Assembly (NCBI RefSeq): GCF_018687715.1
Contig: NC_056752.1
Span: forward strand, 53,042,653 to 53,106,652
Origin: Carya illinoinensis
Lineage: Eukaryota > Streptophyta > Magnoliopsida > Fagales > Juglandaceae
Direction of reading: 5' to 3'
Length of the DNA stretch: 64,000 bases
A model generated the notes under the pieces. That model saw only the letters and a program-made list of their open reading frames with translations. It did no database searches and had not been told where the DNA came from. Both the position numbers and the translations under genes were made by a program. Shown here one piece after another: positions 24,679-36,679 of this stretch (positions within the stretch are counted from its first letter, which is position 1; each line of letters starts with the position of its first letter).

Positions 24679-27300
24679 TATTTGGATAGAAAGTTCGTTT
24701 AATTTTCTTTACCATGTCATGTTGGGGGGAATGCTGAGTGTAAGATACAGGAGTGATGATTTGTAGCTGTTATCAGAGAACAGTCTCAGGGAATTGAAGG
24801 TGTGTGTACTGTGAGAATTGTTTTTATATGTACATTAGATCAATAATTTTTTTTCTTTTTTTGGCCACTTAATGAATGCAAATATTGATGGCGCATGTTC
24901 TTGCTTTACCTATTTGTTTTGCAAGTTCTTAAAAGTGCAGATTAGGCCTTTTTTTTTACTTATAAAAAAAAAAAAAAAAAAGATTAGGCCTTTTTTTAAG
25001 TTGTGGGCCACTCATTTTTTATCCAGCAATGCAAGCTAAGTTTATAGGGTAGACTGGTAGCTTCCATATGTTGCTTCAAAGTTCTCTTCCTTAAAAAAAA
25101 AGCCACAATAAATCGATAGTTATCTTTCCTTTTCTGTAATAATCTGTTCTGGAAAAATGGTTCTCCATGTTAAGCTTGAGAAAGTTTTCTTAAAAAGTTG
25201 GAAATTGTTTGGTGCTTTGGTTTAATGTAAGCAAAAGTTCCTGCGTGATTATAGGTTTTACCATTCAGAAGTAACCTCTATTTGTCTTCTCCAACTTGCT
25301 TTCCTCGGTTTTAAGATCTTCAAGAAGCATTATTGTAGATCCTCTCCTGCAATTGTTCCATTTTAAGTTCATTGTCATCTTACTACAGTCAACTGCACCG
25401 TTGGAACATCAGGAAGCAGAACCAAAGCAAGCTGTGATATTTTTTTCCTCATGCTCAGCTTTGCTACACTAATCTTCTTGCAATGGGGAATCACCATAGT
25501 CAGCCTAAATTAGTAATTACCGTGATATGCGCTTCAAACAATCAAAAGTGCTTCAACATTTGGCAATGAATATTCATGAACAAAAAAGACTTCAAGAGTA
25601 TGCTGCAAATCCTTCAACAAGGATGTTAGTAGGTGCATATTTCAGTTACTCGTTCGGTTTAACACCTTGATGAAGTGGTAAAGCATGTATCAGAACAAAG
25701 CTGTTAGCCTGTGAACCACAAACTTGAAATCCAGTCCAAAATGCCTCCCAAATTCATGGAAGGACAAACGGCTATATATTTGTTCTGCAACTGGGTAAAA
25801 TGTTCATGTTTTCAAAGGTTACTTCTGGCGTCATGAGTATAAACTGTGCCTGGAAAAGAGTAGGTCCGTCATAAAAACCTATAGTAGTTAAAGCGATTTC
25901 TGTTCACCTGAAAATTTGACACCCCCCTTGTTTATTTTTATTTATTTGTTTTTCTAAGCAAGTGATATTTTATATATGAAAGTACGTGCTTACAAGATAC
26001 AAGATTTCATAGGGGTGGGAGTCCCCAACAAACATCCAAAAACAAACAAAAGCAATACCAAAGAAAATAAAAAAATGGATTTCAGAGCCAAAAATTGGCT
26101 CCCACCCAATCCCACTAAGGGGATGCCGCTTAAAGTGGTTCTAAAATAGTCTGATAAACAGACTATTAAACTACAACTTAAAGCCGCAGTAGAGAAATGT
26201 GTGTTACTTTTTGTTGATCCGGTCTGGTTTAAGGGAGTTTCCACGATCACTTCATCTTGATACTTGGTTAGGGAAAACGGAAACATAAGGATGTATCAAC
26301 CAAATGATGTGCCGATACTCTGACGAAAGAACTCCACCTGCGGTGGTGGCTCGTGAGGTACACGCGCCACCCTATGTAGAGGAAAGGTAGCCGGTTCAGA
26401 GAGAATTGGGGCTACTGGCCCAAACGGAGCCGCGCGTGGGCAATATGTGCCACATTAATTGGCAGTTTTCTCATGCCTTCTGACAGATCGGCGACTGGGG
26501 CGTGCAAAGGTAGGGTGCATGTTGGTCTTCGAAGTCCGAAGAGCAGCAGATCGGGACACCATTGTGCTACGGGCAAAAGCTTGAAAAATAAAAAAAAAAA
26601 AAAAAAAACTGTATAAACACAACTTGAGAAGGCTGGACAGGCGGAGGGAGGGAGGAGCTGAAGCTCCCACCCCCTGGGCGGAGCGGTTGTGGCTGGCTGA
26701 CTGGGCATTAGGTACTGGACGGAGAATGCTAGAGAGAAAAGTCGTGTTGACACCCTCATTTAACTATAGAAGATTGTCTCCCCTTTCTCCCCCTTGGTGT
26801 TTCTTTGACTGGATACTGGACAGAAAGGCAAAGAAGCCATAATCACGGGATAAAGTCACTCAAAACACTATAATATGCACATCATCAGGCCACGAGGGGC
26901 TGAGACTAATTGCAAGATTGGGCACAAGTTGTATATTTCCATATAAACAATGTAGCCAGTTGACTACCGTTCTTTCTTTATTCTTACTTAAAACAAAGAA
27001 GGAAAAAGAAAAGACAAGTGGTATGAATGAAGTAAATTGCTTCATCAAGAGGCAACCTTTGGTCGGCACTCAATTGTCGAGCATAAAAGATTGATAGCTT
27101 TATGTGGTGTTGCAGCCCGTCGACAATCATTTTAGTCATATTTCACTTCAAGGCATGAACAAGGAACCCAGATTTATGTTCTCAACAATCACTTCTTGGC
27201 CTTGGTTTCATAAACCTTTGATTTCTTCTTGGCTCTCTCGATAATCAAATTATGATACCAACCCACTTTTTTATTTGGTAATTTTTTTTTTTTTTCAATT
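24679..27300. other. Spacer downstream of receptor-like kinase
   Basis: Starts with the kinase 3' UTR. It contains one micro retro-insertion (24958-24980, listed separately), several A/T runs and a poly-A stretch at 26589-26608. ORFs near 25990-26842 have low-complexity translations and resemble nothing I know. No gene is supported. Confidence 0.55.
24958..24980 (+). mobile_element. Micro LINE-tail insertion with TSD
   Basis: A 23-base insert, 'acttat' followed by an A run, is flanked by direct repeats 'agattaggccttttttt' (24939-24955 and 24981-24997; the left copy has two extra T). It matches the 3' end 'tttacttataaaaa' of the LINE fragment near 53370. Read as an extreme 5'-truncated LINE insertion. 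Confidence 0.6.
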
Positions 27301-27913
27301 AGGGGTGACAATTTGTTACACGACTCATTAACCCAACACAAATACGACATGATAATAACGGGTTAGGGTTTAGTCCTAATAGATTCGGGTCAAAACGGAT
27401 TGATCCGTTAAGACACGATTGCTTAATGGGTTAATAACGGGGTCGACCCATTTTGACTTGTTATAACCCATTATGACACGTTAAGAAAATTAAAATTACA
27501 ATTATACCCTTCTATCCAAAAATAAAATTATTAAAATTTTAATTTCAATATTTTTATTGTTTAGATTGTAATTTTAGACTTGTAGTTAGTTTTATAATTT
27601 TTATAAATATTGTGATTTTAACATTTATAGAAAATTATGTTAAATTTAATCAAGTCAAACAGGTTAATTTCAGGTCTATTCAACCCATTTATATATACAA
27701 TTTGAAACGGGTCGTATTGTGTCATGTCAACCTATTTAGTAATATTTACTAATGGGTCAAAATAGATTGACACGACACGACATGTTATGTTAATGGGTCG
27801 TGTTAAGGTTTGAGATTTTGACACGATAAGCTTAACGGGTCAGGTTAGAGTTTATCTATATAGTATAATATACATACTTAGACACAACACAAATAACAAT
27901 TTGACACCCTTAC
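27301..27913. mobile_element. hAT-like non-autonomous element (MITE, about 613 bp)
   Basis: Left end 'aggggtgacaatttgttac' pairs with the reverse complement of the right end ('aagggtgtcaaattgttat'), about 16 of 19 matching. Flanking 8-mers tttcaatt (27293-27300) and tttcaact (27914-27921) differ at one base, and 8-bp duplications are typical of hAT elements. Inside are many scattered ACACGAC and GGGTTAA/GGGTCA motifs and no ORF. Superfamily assignment rests on TSD length and terminal sequence and is inference. Confidence 0.65.
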
Positions 27914-28057
27914 TTTCAACTAGTATTTTAGTATATTAAGACCATCTTTATGTCTGCAGAATGACGCAACTAGTGATGGTGCAAGATCCAATTGAAGCGT
28001 GGCTAAGGTGATATTGTCCTCTCCTATCCAAAAAAAAGTCAATGAAAATTTAAGTGG

Positions 28058-28278
28058 AGTTTAGATTGAGGAATTATTTTATCTTATCTTATTATTATAA
28101 TTTTTTTAAAATTTTTATATAAAATTTAATAAAAAATTTAAAATTTTTAAATTTCGATTCAACTCAAATTAAAAAATAATAATAATATTAAGAAATAATA
28201 TTCTAACATATTTATTTAACTTTTAACTTTTAATTTTTACCTAAAATTATCTCATCTTATCTTACTATCCAAACAACC
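28058..28278 (-). repeat. MITE-like dispersed repeat, family A, copy 4 (inverted)
   Basis: 'gtttagattgaggaattat' at the left and 'cttactatccaaacaacc' at the right frame the inverted family core (atataaaatttaataaaaaa, TTAAAAAATAATAATAATATTA, 'aaattatctcatcttatct'). It abuts the left end of the PIF/Harbinger element. Confidence 0.6.
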
Positions 28279-28554
28279 CCTAAAAATACTAGTAGTGGAC
28301 TCAAACAAAGTTTGGCTAAAATTTTATTAGAAAATTTACTTTTACAAATTTAGCTAACTACTTTTCAATAATACTAAATAATAAACCCTCTAAATATATT
28401 ATTATTTAATTAAAATATTGATTTTGACATTTTCATTTATTTAATTCTAATTGTAATTTGAATATTTATTAGTTATTAAAAAATTACACATTAATATTCT
28501 AACATTCATATTATTCCAAAGGATAAAATTTTCTAATAGTTTTTTTTTTTTTTT

Positions 28555-28990
28555 TTTTACGACGGTCATATTTTTTCAACTGATATATTTTTTAACGGTC
28601 ATATTTTTCTAACATCTCTAAAATGGATATATTTTTTTCAGCCTTATTTTTTCCAACGACTATATTTTTAACAATTATATTTCTCCAAAAGATATATTTT
28701 TTTAACAGCTATATTTCTCCAATGTATTGTCTCGTTTGATTACATAGTTCATATGAGATGTTGAAAGTTGAATAAAATATTGTTATAATATTAATTTTTA
28801 ATATTAATTTTGTATTGGAATTTGAAAAAGTTGAATTGTTTATTATATTTTGTGTAAAAAATTTAGAAAATTGTAATGATTATATGAGATGAAATAGTTT
28901 GATTTTGTGTAATCACATCAGTCTTAAAGGCTATATTTCTCCAACGATTAAATTCTTCTACCATAAAACATAAAATTTTCTCAACAATTT
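28555..28990 (+). repeat. Degenerate ~20-base minisatellite in the PIF element
   Basis: Diverged repeats built on 'tatatttctccaacg' and 'ggtcatattttttcaac' occur from 28560 to 28735 and resume at 28925-28960. They are interrupted by a family A MITE (28737-28912). Confidence 0.55.
28737..28912 (+). repeat. MITE-like dispersed repeat, family A, copy 5 (nested in PIF element)
   Basis: Contains 'gagatgttgaaagttgaat', the TTAATATTAATTTTG block, 'gaatttgaaaaagttgaatt', 'gtttattatattttgtgta' and 'gattatatgagatgaaatag', in the family order. It splits the minisatellite, so it inserted after the PIF element. Confidence 0.65.
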
Positions 28991-29089
28991 TAGTAACTTC
29001 AACTCAAGTGTCTCTGTAAAACTCTTTTTTTTTTTTTTTTTTTTTTTTTTGTTTTTTATTGTTTTTTCAATAGATTGTTAGCTCTTTCG

Positions 29090-30304
29090 CAAAATGACAC
29101 TTATCAATTTAGATTCTAACGAAGAATTTTTGATAGCGAGACAACTTGTTTTTGAAAAAAAATGATTAAGCTTAGGTGGTTCTTCTAAAAAATCACTTAG
29201 ATTCATAAGGTGTGATCGATTGCAAGCCCACTAAAATTTTTTTTGCGACTATTTTGCTGATCCTCCAATCTATCATCAAAAATATTTTTTAATGAGGTTT
29301 TAAATGAATAATTCTCTATTTCTTCGTATCCAAGTTGCGGTAGAAACTCATGAACCTTATTTTATCTAAAGACGAGATAGTTTTGGAATGTTTGGTTTTT
29401 CTTCCTTTAAAAAGATAACAGCTACTCTGAGGATGATTGCATATATTGTCACGATTGATTTTATGGATGGATATTTGAAGATTGGAGAGACTATCGCATT
29501 AAGAAGCCTAGAAAAGTTTGTTAAAGTAGTTGTTTCTATTTTTTCTGAAGAGTTAAGGAAATCCAACAATGATGAAATTGTTAGATTATTTGCAGTTGGT
29601 GACAATGCTAGGGAGTATCGATTGTATGCACTGGAAGTGGAAGAACTACTCAACTACTTGGCATGGTATGCACTCTGGTCATATTCATGAACCAACAATT
29701 ATTTTAAAAATAGTGACTTCTTACGATCTATAGATTTGACATGTTTTTTTTTTAATTACTAGGATCTCATAATGATATAAATATGCTTGGTTGATCATTT
29801 ATATTTTCCGATCTTACTCAAGGGTGTACTCCGATTGTTAATTACACTATTAATGGTCATAACTATACAATGTGTGTACTATCTTGCTAATGGCATTTAT
29901 CTGTAATGGGCAACATTTATTAAACCATATCAGCTCCCCAAGGAAATAAGAAAAAATACTTTACTACAGCCTAATAGTCCATGAGGAAGAATGTGAAGCA
30001 TACTTTTGGTGTGCTTTAAGCACAATTTGCTATAATTCATGGACATGCACAATTTTTTCACATTGAAAATACTTAAGGATATTATGATAACATGCATAAT
30101 TTTACATAACATGATCATTAAAGATGAACAGGCTAACAATGAAGAAGAAGAGTTCGAATATGAACAGTTGACAGAAAGCACATATCATCTAGTGTCAACT
30201 GGCCCTACACTTGAATTTAGCGAGTTCATTCAACACCATCATATTCCAAAGGATAGGAAAATTTATTGTCAGCTTCAAGCAGATCTCATTGAGCACTTAT
30301 GGTA
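29090..30304 (+). pseudogene. PIF/Harbinger (HARBI1-like, DDE) transposase relic
   Basis: Reading through frames in order gives recognisable pieces of plant HARBI1-like nucleases: FFCDYFADPP, NNSLFLRIQVAVETHEPYF, FGFSSFKKITATLRMIAY, GYLKIGETIALRSLEKFV, LGSIDCMHWKWKNYSTTWHG with the first catalytic Asp, PTIILKIVTSYDL, then NYTINGHNYTM, SAPQGNKKKYF, HTFGVL, AQFAIIHG, and at the end CIILHNMIIKDEQANNEEEE. Several frameshifts and stops separate the pieces (for example between 29640 and 29700 and throughout 29880-30040), so it cannot be functional. The longest intact pieces are 29388-29690 and 30039-30305. Family recognition is from memory. Confidence 0.82.
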
Positions 30305-30849
30305 ACGATATAGTGCCGCATGATGTTTTATAGTTGTATTAAAATTTATAATTGTATTAATGTTTGTTGTTGTAATATTGTTTTATGATTGTATCGGTGT
30401 ATTAATATCTTATAGTGTATTTTGTATTAAAGTTTATGGTTATATTAATGTTTAACATTGTATTAAATTGTAAAGTTGTATTAATGTTTATTGTTATATT
30501 CTTGTTTTATAGTCCTGTTTTATAGTTGTATTAAAGAAGCCAACAAATATAAATTTCTCTTCACACATCAAGTAAACATTACTTCATAAAACATAAAAAA
30601 CGCTGGAGTTAAAGAAGCCAATAAACATAAAAGACTTCTAAAATATCAAATACATTCCAATGTTCAAAACATCAAATAAACGTTACTCCATAAGATCAAA
30701 ATAGCCAACAAATCACAAATAAAATTTTACTTCATAAAATACATGATAGCTAGTTTTTCATACCACGACTTGCAAGTATTTCCATTTATCGTTAAAGATA
30801 GTATTGTCGTAGCATTGGAGGCATGATACTTGTATTTATTGTCATAATT

Positions 30850-31826
30850 CTTTACTCTTCTTTCTTTTCTTCATTACATTCTTTTTCATGTTCAAGTGGC
30901 ACATTCTCTTCCTAAATACGCACTTCTTCTTGCCTAAGGCTCACTTCCTCTTGCCTAAGGTTGACTTCCTCTTACCTAAGACACACATCTTATTGTTATG
31001 ATCACGTGTTTCTTACATAAGTACGATTTACTCTTTCTAATTTCCTTAATCTCATTTAGTATCATGAGAGAATCGGAGTCCGTCATTTTTTTTTCTTTTT
31101 CGTTTCTTTTTTTTAATGCTTTTTGAATGATCGATCCAAATTTAAAGATGCTGCATGAAAATCCTCATTTTCGCCTGAATTTACTGAATTTGGTGTCGAA
31201 CCATTTGAACTTTATTTTTTTCTTTAGCTTCACTATTTCCATATGTTCCACCCACTTTGGATGGAATCTCAATACGCGCCAACAATTATTCTCTAACTCT
31301 AGGAACATAACCTTTGCCTTGCCAATCTACATGCATAAAGCACCATAAAACTCACAAATATAAAACTCAGTTTTGAACAATTAAGTAAACATATACATGT
31401 TATTCAACACTGCAATGTGTAGGGCAAAATAAGTAGTGTGTTAAAAGATAAGCTTAAAAGGTGGAAAACATACCTTGTCTTGCTCGTTAAAACCACTTGA
31501 ATGCATTCCTTCAACTTGGGAAAAAACTTATTTACTACTTGTTAAATTGTCGACTACTGATTTATTAGAGATGTGTAGTTACGTAAAGAATCAAATTTCA
31601 TTTTTTTCTCAAAATATTTATGAATTTTTTTCCATAACATCATGTGCTATTGATTTTTTCCTTGTACCATATCTAAGGAAACATCAAGCCATCCCTTTAC
31701 AAGCATCAAATCTTCCTCGTTACTAAAGTTATTGTCTCGTTGTGTTTTTCGTCCACTCGATTCAACCTCAATAACCAACTTGAGGTGGAGAGTATTACTG
31801 TTCATTAATATCATTTGTAGCACTCA
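30850..31826 (-). pseudogene. PIF/Harbinger ORF1 (Myb/SANT-like) relic
   Basis: On the minus strand the pieces resemble plant PIF ORF1 proteins, which carry a Myb/trihelix DNA-binding part and are often annotated 'glutathione S-transferase T3-like'. One piece ends HSSGFNEQDK followed by a GT donor near 31470. After an acceptor (CATGTAG near 31335) comes KAKVMFLELENNCW, then LRFHPKWVEHMEIVKLKK. A Lys/Arg/Glu-rich segment follows towards 30850. In-frame stops occur in the first part, so it is broken. A start near 31826 is plausible only. Confidence 0.6.
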
Positions 31827-33165
31827 TAAAAAAAAAATTATTGTTATTTAGAAGATTTGTAAAGTAGGCACCACAGTGATTGGATGGATATATTCCTAAC
31901 AAGAGATGTGAATATTTTAAATAAACGGTTTGAACTCTAGAGGTGGAAGATATTTACAAGAATATTCATTACAAAAGTTCAACTTACATTAATGGTTACA
32001 ATCTTGAATCTTGCATAATAGAAGGGTAGTCACTAAGGATCAATCCGAAATCCTCTGTTCTAACTGACATTTTGATAGTATAGATTCATTAATCTAGGTT
32101 TATCAAACTGACTTCATATGTTGTAGACGACATGGTTAACTAATTTTCGTTACCAGTCCGCATGACTTGATTCTTAATTACAAGAACATCAATTTCCAAT
32201 AGAGATCCTACTGACTTGGAATTTCCAACTGATAGTAGAGACGTGTAGCCATGATAAATGTAAACAATTTAGAGATTAATAGCATGGTGCAAACCAAAAT
32301 GAGTGGCACACATTTGCATCCCTGTCAGATACAGTTCAATTAGCTCGATCACATAAACGATTTTCTGCTAAGGCATGCAATGTAGAGGAGAAACATTAAA
32401 TGTCGCAACAGATTATCCAAGAGGGAAAAATACTTTTTAACAGCTCGATACTACACAAAAACCAGGACCTCACCAACCAAGGCAGTTCAAAAATTTTTAA
32501 TACAGGCAAAGAAAGCAAGACACTTGAAAGATTTCAGCTAGGCTCTTCTGTTTAGTGTTTGCTCCCAAGTCCTAAACCCGGCAAACCAATCAGGCCATCA
32601 CCACCCCACTCTACAAACCAATCAGACCATAACCTCAGAGCTGCTAATGAGATTAATGAAATTGTTACCGTAGGAAGAACTCGACAGAAAAGAAATTGCA
32701 GAGAAGTCGATGGAGACAACTTTGTCGGAGAGAAGTTGTAGAGAAGTCAACAAAGACAGCTTCAACGGATAATACAGAGTTGGTAAGAAGATGAGATCTT
32801 GGGAGACGACGACGGGGGCAAAATGGTTCGGTTGCTCGTAAGAAGACAAGATCTTGGGATTTGGATGAAATGAGATCGTGTTTTTGAGACAAAGATGACT
32901 TTTATTATGGTGGTTTTTTTGGAGAGTTCGATTATGGTGGGAATAAAACAAAAAATATAATGGAATCATAATCTTTAATACAATCATATTTAAATTATAA
33001 TTAGAATTAAAATAATAAAAATTTTAAAATTAATATTTTAATAGAATAGTGAAAGATTTATTGAACCTATTATTTGATCTTGTAAAAAATGACTGTCTAA
33101 AATTTATAAAAATAAATTTTCTAATCAAATTTTAACTAAAATTTATTAAAACTACTACTAGTGCT

Positions 33166-33637
33166 CTTAGGCTGACTAGATTTGGCTAGTGAAAATGATC
33201 AAAGTTAAAAATACTGTAGATTTATTGAGTCTATTATTGTGAGTTTTATGCAACCTAATTAAACTTTAGTTAAAATATAACTATGTTGAGTCCACAACTA
33301 GTACTCTTTAGTCTTTGATATACTTTAAAGAAAGAAAAATACCATATAATACACTCCTCCCAGTTCTTATTATTATTATTTTTATTTGTATTGAAATGAT
33401 AGTATTACCATAATAATTAAAGTGAGATAAAAACATAGTATAATTTAAGATATCAGTTTACCGCAACCAAGCTACTAGAAATTTAGTATATTTGAAGACG
33501 TTCCCCAATATTATAACTTAAACCAAACACTAAAATTCAAAAACAAAAACCAAACACTTCAGAGAATTAAACAGACAAATAATACACTGCCCTCAGATTG
33601 ACCATCTTCAAAACAAAGCCAAAACATCCAGCTAGCA
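33166..33637. other. Flank between PIF element and phytocyanin gene
   Basis: 33176-33312 looks like a short relative of the PIF terminal sequence. Its reverse complement starts 'gagtactagttgtggactca', much like the left end at 28288-28305. The remainder is AT-rich and includes the phytocyanin 3' UTR. No gene is seen. Confidence 0.4.
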
Positions 33638-34444
33638 CTACATCCACCCAGATCCAAGCCAACTGATAGCAAAAGACACAATGAGAACCCCGAATCCTTT
33701 CTGCTGCAGAACCACAGGGACAGCAGAATCCGATGAGGAATTCGAATGTGTGATGGAGGAAGATGGGGGCGGCGGCAGAGGATGGACAAGAACAGATACC
33801 TTCATTCCACTATAGCACTGACCATTGCCACAAATGAAGTAATACCTCTTGGCATCGTTGAGGGGTATGAAATCTTTGCCACTGCTCCAGTTTCCAACTG
33901 CACCTTCAGTGGTGCAGTTGTCATAGCCAGTCTGGTTTACCTCAAACACATTGTACTGGTTCTTTTGGTACCTAAATGCTGTTAAAAAAAGTCAAGTTAA
34001 AGACTTCTAACAAAAAAATGGTAACCAAATGCGTAACAAAAATACACTTTGACAATGATAACTTACAAAGCTTAACCTATAAAAAGAAAAACATACAAAC
34101 CTAGCCACATAATACACGGGAAAAAAATGCAAAGAGCTGACAAAAGAGAGCGAATCTTGCGTGTTTGAAATTCATTCCTTTGAAACCACCCCCCCCCCCG
34201 ATAAGTAACAGAAACATATCACTTTGATATGTGTTATTCTTAGTTATAAAATCACTTTGAAGGTTTTGGGACAACTAGAACTAGTGTCATTTGTATCGCT
34301 CGGTCTTACACTCACTAAGAATAAATTTCTCAGTTTTCCTTTCTTGAAAGAACATGAATTTTGCTTTAGTAGTAAAACAGAGAGCGGGTTTACCCACAAA
34401 TACAGAATATGTATCTAGAATCTGCATATTGGAACAGATCTAAC

Positions 34445-34484
<40 letters not shown>

Positions 34485-34662
34485 TACAGATAAGGTCGCC
34501 AACATAGAAGGTATGATTGTTGGCCCAAAGGGTATAGTTGATGTTGGGGTTCCAGCCGCGGTTGGCACCGACAATGTGATCGGTGGCATGTATAGGACAA
34601 AGTGTAGTAGCGGCGGAGATGAGCAAGAGGGAGAAAATTAGGTGGGTTGAGCTGGACATCAT
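33638..34662 (-). CDS. Early nodulin-like / lamin-like protein (phytocyanin, GPI-anchored type)
   Basis: Exons 34662-34488 and 33978-33638, 516 bp, 171 residues, GT-AG junction in frame (LIS|F). Residues 1-26 form a signal peptide ending PIHA. The phytocyanin domain follows: GANRGWNPNINYTLWANNHT, FYVGDLISFRYQKNQYNVFE, NQTGYDNCTTEGAVGNWSSG and YYFICGNGQCYSGMKVSVLV. Two Cys, N-glycosylation sites, a Pro/Ser stretch (HPLPPPPSSS) and a hydrophobic C-terminus (GFGVLIVSFAISWL) fit a GPI anchor signal. The usual copper His ligands appear replaced (Tyr in QYNV, Gln in GNGQC), so it is probably copper-free, as in ENODL proteins. Best remembered match: Arabidopsis lamin-like protein At5g15350. Expected outside the plasma membrane; precise role unknown. 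Confidence 0.88.
34447..34480. repeat. (AG)17 microsatellite at the phytocyanin intron donor
   Basis: A pure AG repeat of 34 bases followed by GGGG. It lies in the single intron, starting about 8 bases from the GT donor at 34487-34486. A C run (about 34189-34199) lies in the same intron. Confidence 0.95.
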
Positions 34663-36679
34663 CGTGTTTTTCTCTGGTTGGTGGTAATGCTTTCTTTTTC
34701 TGTATCCGTTGAGATTTGACTGCCGCTTTTAACGAGGAGAGAGAGAGACACACACACACAGAGACGCTTCTTGAGGAAAGAGAGAGAGCGCTGGATAGTT
34801 GTCTTCGACTTGGTTCAAGAAAATTTGAAAATACCTGGACTTCTACAGATAAGGGTCACATGCGTTTCCATCAGTAGTTGCTTGCTACCCATTTACTTGA
34901 TGAATTATTTTTATTTAATTAAAGCAGTCCACACACAAAAATATTAAAAAAGAAAACAACGAAAAAGGATTTGAATTAAAGCAATAAAGTGGAAGTTAAT
35001 AATGTGCAAGACTGTCAATCGCACACGCTTTCATTCATGAAGAAGTAATTTTTTAATCTCAATCTGTTTAAAATCCTAAGTGGAACTTTTTAAAAAAAAA
35101 AAAAATGAGAGGGGGCAGATCTTAATTTTTATTAAGAAACTCTCATTTTAACAGAAAATTATCTTCTACAAATAAGAATTTGAGAGTTGTAAAAATTATT
35201 TGGAAAAAAAATAAATAGCTACAAGAAAAATATAGAAACATGCAGCCAACTAGCTTAACAAAGATTATGTACAATTAACAAAGTATGGAAGGATTGCCTT
35301 ATCCCAACAGAAAATAACCGTTGATATTTTTCGTAAAAGATTATTACTTTACTCCTATGTGGACCTTACGGTATTGCTTTTTTCTTGCAAGCACGGACCA
35401 ACTCATAAGCTTTTCCTTGCACCTCTGGTCCCCTGGTCTCGTTTGACCTTGATGTCAGGCCATTTGCCATTGGGATTGTCAGGCATCCCAGGTCTCAAAA
35501 TGCATCATTAAAAACATACATCACCACCACTTTTTTGGGCACCTAACTCTATTGTCGATATTAATTGGGGAAAAAGAGAAGGAAAAATAAAAACAGAGGA
35601 CCCTTGGATCCCTGATTTTCGTTTTCATAAGGGCAATGAAACTTCATAGTGGCCAAAAGTACACATACTCTCAACTCTGGGATGCAAATGGTGGTGGGAA
35701 TTAGCAGTTGAAATTAGATCCTGTCAAAACAAAGCAATCGAGTGTTGGATAAGGGAGTCAATATAACTTAAATCAGTTAAAATGGACCAACCAACCTTTC
35801 AGGAACCTTTCAGGGTGGGAACTGGGGTATCCTTTTTCATTTCCTAGAGCATAAGGAAGTGGCACCATGATAAGAAAACTCCAATAAATTGTGATTTAGC
35901 AGAAACTCATTTTTGCTCCACATTCAACTTGTGTTTTCTTTCCATTATTTTGGGTAGGGGATAGGGAAGGGGGGAGGAAGAGGGGGGGGATCTAAACAAT
36001 CCAGAAGACGTTAAAAGAAATGTAAAGACACAAAACAGTCCAAACATACCTTGAGGCAAAGCACCTAATTGAAGAAAAAGAAAAGAAAATGGTGACAATG
36101 AACCTAATCATCAGCTCCCGAAAACAGATCTCCAGCCCAATCAGAGAAAACAGGACGCTTTAAATGTTTCTTTACAAAAAAAAAAAAAAAAAAGAAAAAA
36201 GAAAAACCTCAGTGTTGTAAACCCTATGAATTGGAAAATCATGTTACTGAACCAATTGCCAGATGTTTTAGCCCCCCCAAGCCATGAAGGCCTCATGAAC
36301 CACAATGATAAAAAGAAAAAAAAAATTAAAAAAAAAGAAAGAAAAAAGTAAAAAAAGAAGGAGCATACCTGAAGTATATGGCAACAATTTGAAAGAGTAA
36401 ACTCTCAGATGTTTGAACACTGGGGAAGAAAATTTTCTTGTTAAGAGAAAAATGACAAAGCTGCTTCTCTCTGGGCATGCCAAATCAATTGGTAGGTTAT
36501 TGAGAAGTGAGAACCAGATGGCCTAAGCCATAACTCCCCAATCAAACCTCTTGAAGCAGGAGGTTCTTCAGTCATTCTTTCAATATTTACAACCAGCAAA
36601 AGCACCTCATTTATCATATCAAATGGCACAGATAACTTGTCATGCTTTTTATGTCCAGTCAAAGTTATAAATTGGACTT
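34663..36679. other. Spacer between phytocyanin gene and PPR gene
   Basis: Presumed phytocyanin promoter at 34663-35100, followed by AT-rich sequence, A runs (35091-35105, 36175-36193) and the PPR 3' UTR up to 36679. Open frames here overlap homopolymers and match nothing recognised. Confidence 0.5.

Larger units (their letters stand above)
28285..33165. mobile_element. Decayed PIF/Harbinger-type DNA transposon with long terminal inverted repeats
   Basis: About 4.9 kb. The left ~175 bases (28288-28465) and the reverse complement of the right ~175 bases (about 32990-33162) can be aligned along most of their length. Both start near 'actagtagt', continue through 'attagaaaattta' and reach 'tttaattctaattataattt'-like sequence. 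Inside are a plus-strand DDE transposase relic (29090-30304) and a minus-strand Myb/SANT-like ORF1 relic (30850-31826), the convergent two-gene layout of plant PIF/Harbinger elements. Both are broken. Exact ends and the expected 3-bp TTA/TAA duplication could not be fixed, so the boundaries are approximate. Confidence 0.72.

Noticed and set aside
25990..26842. Several 70-115 codon frames on both strands
   Set aside because: Mutually overlapping, with homopolymer-encoded Phe or Lys runs and no recognisable motif.
34441..34490. Short tandem arrays considered as a CRISPR-like structure
   Set aside because: Pure dinucleotide microsatellite without spacers in a eukaryotic genome.
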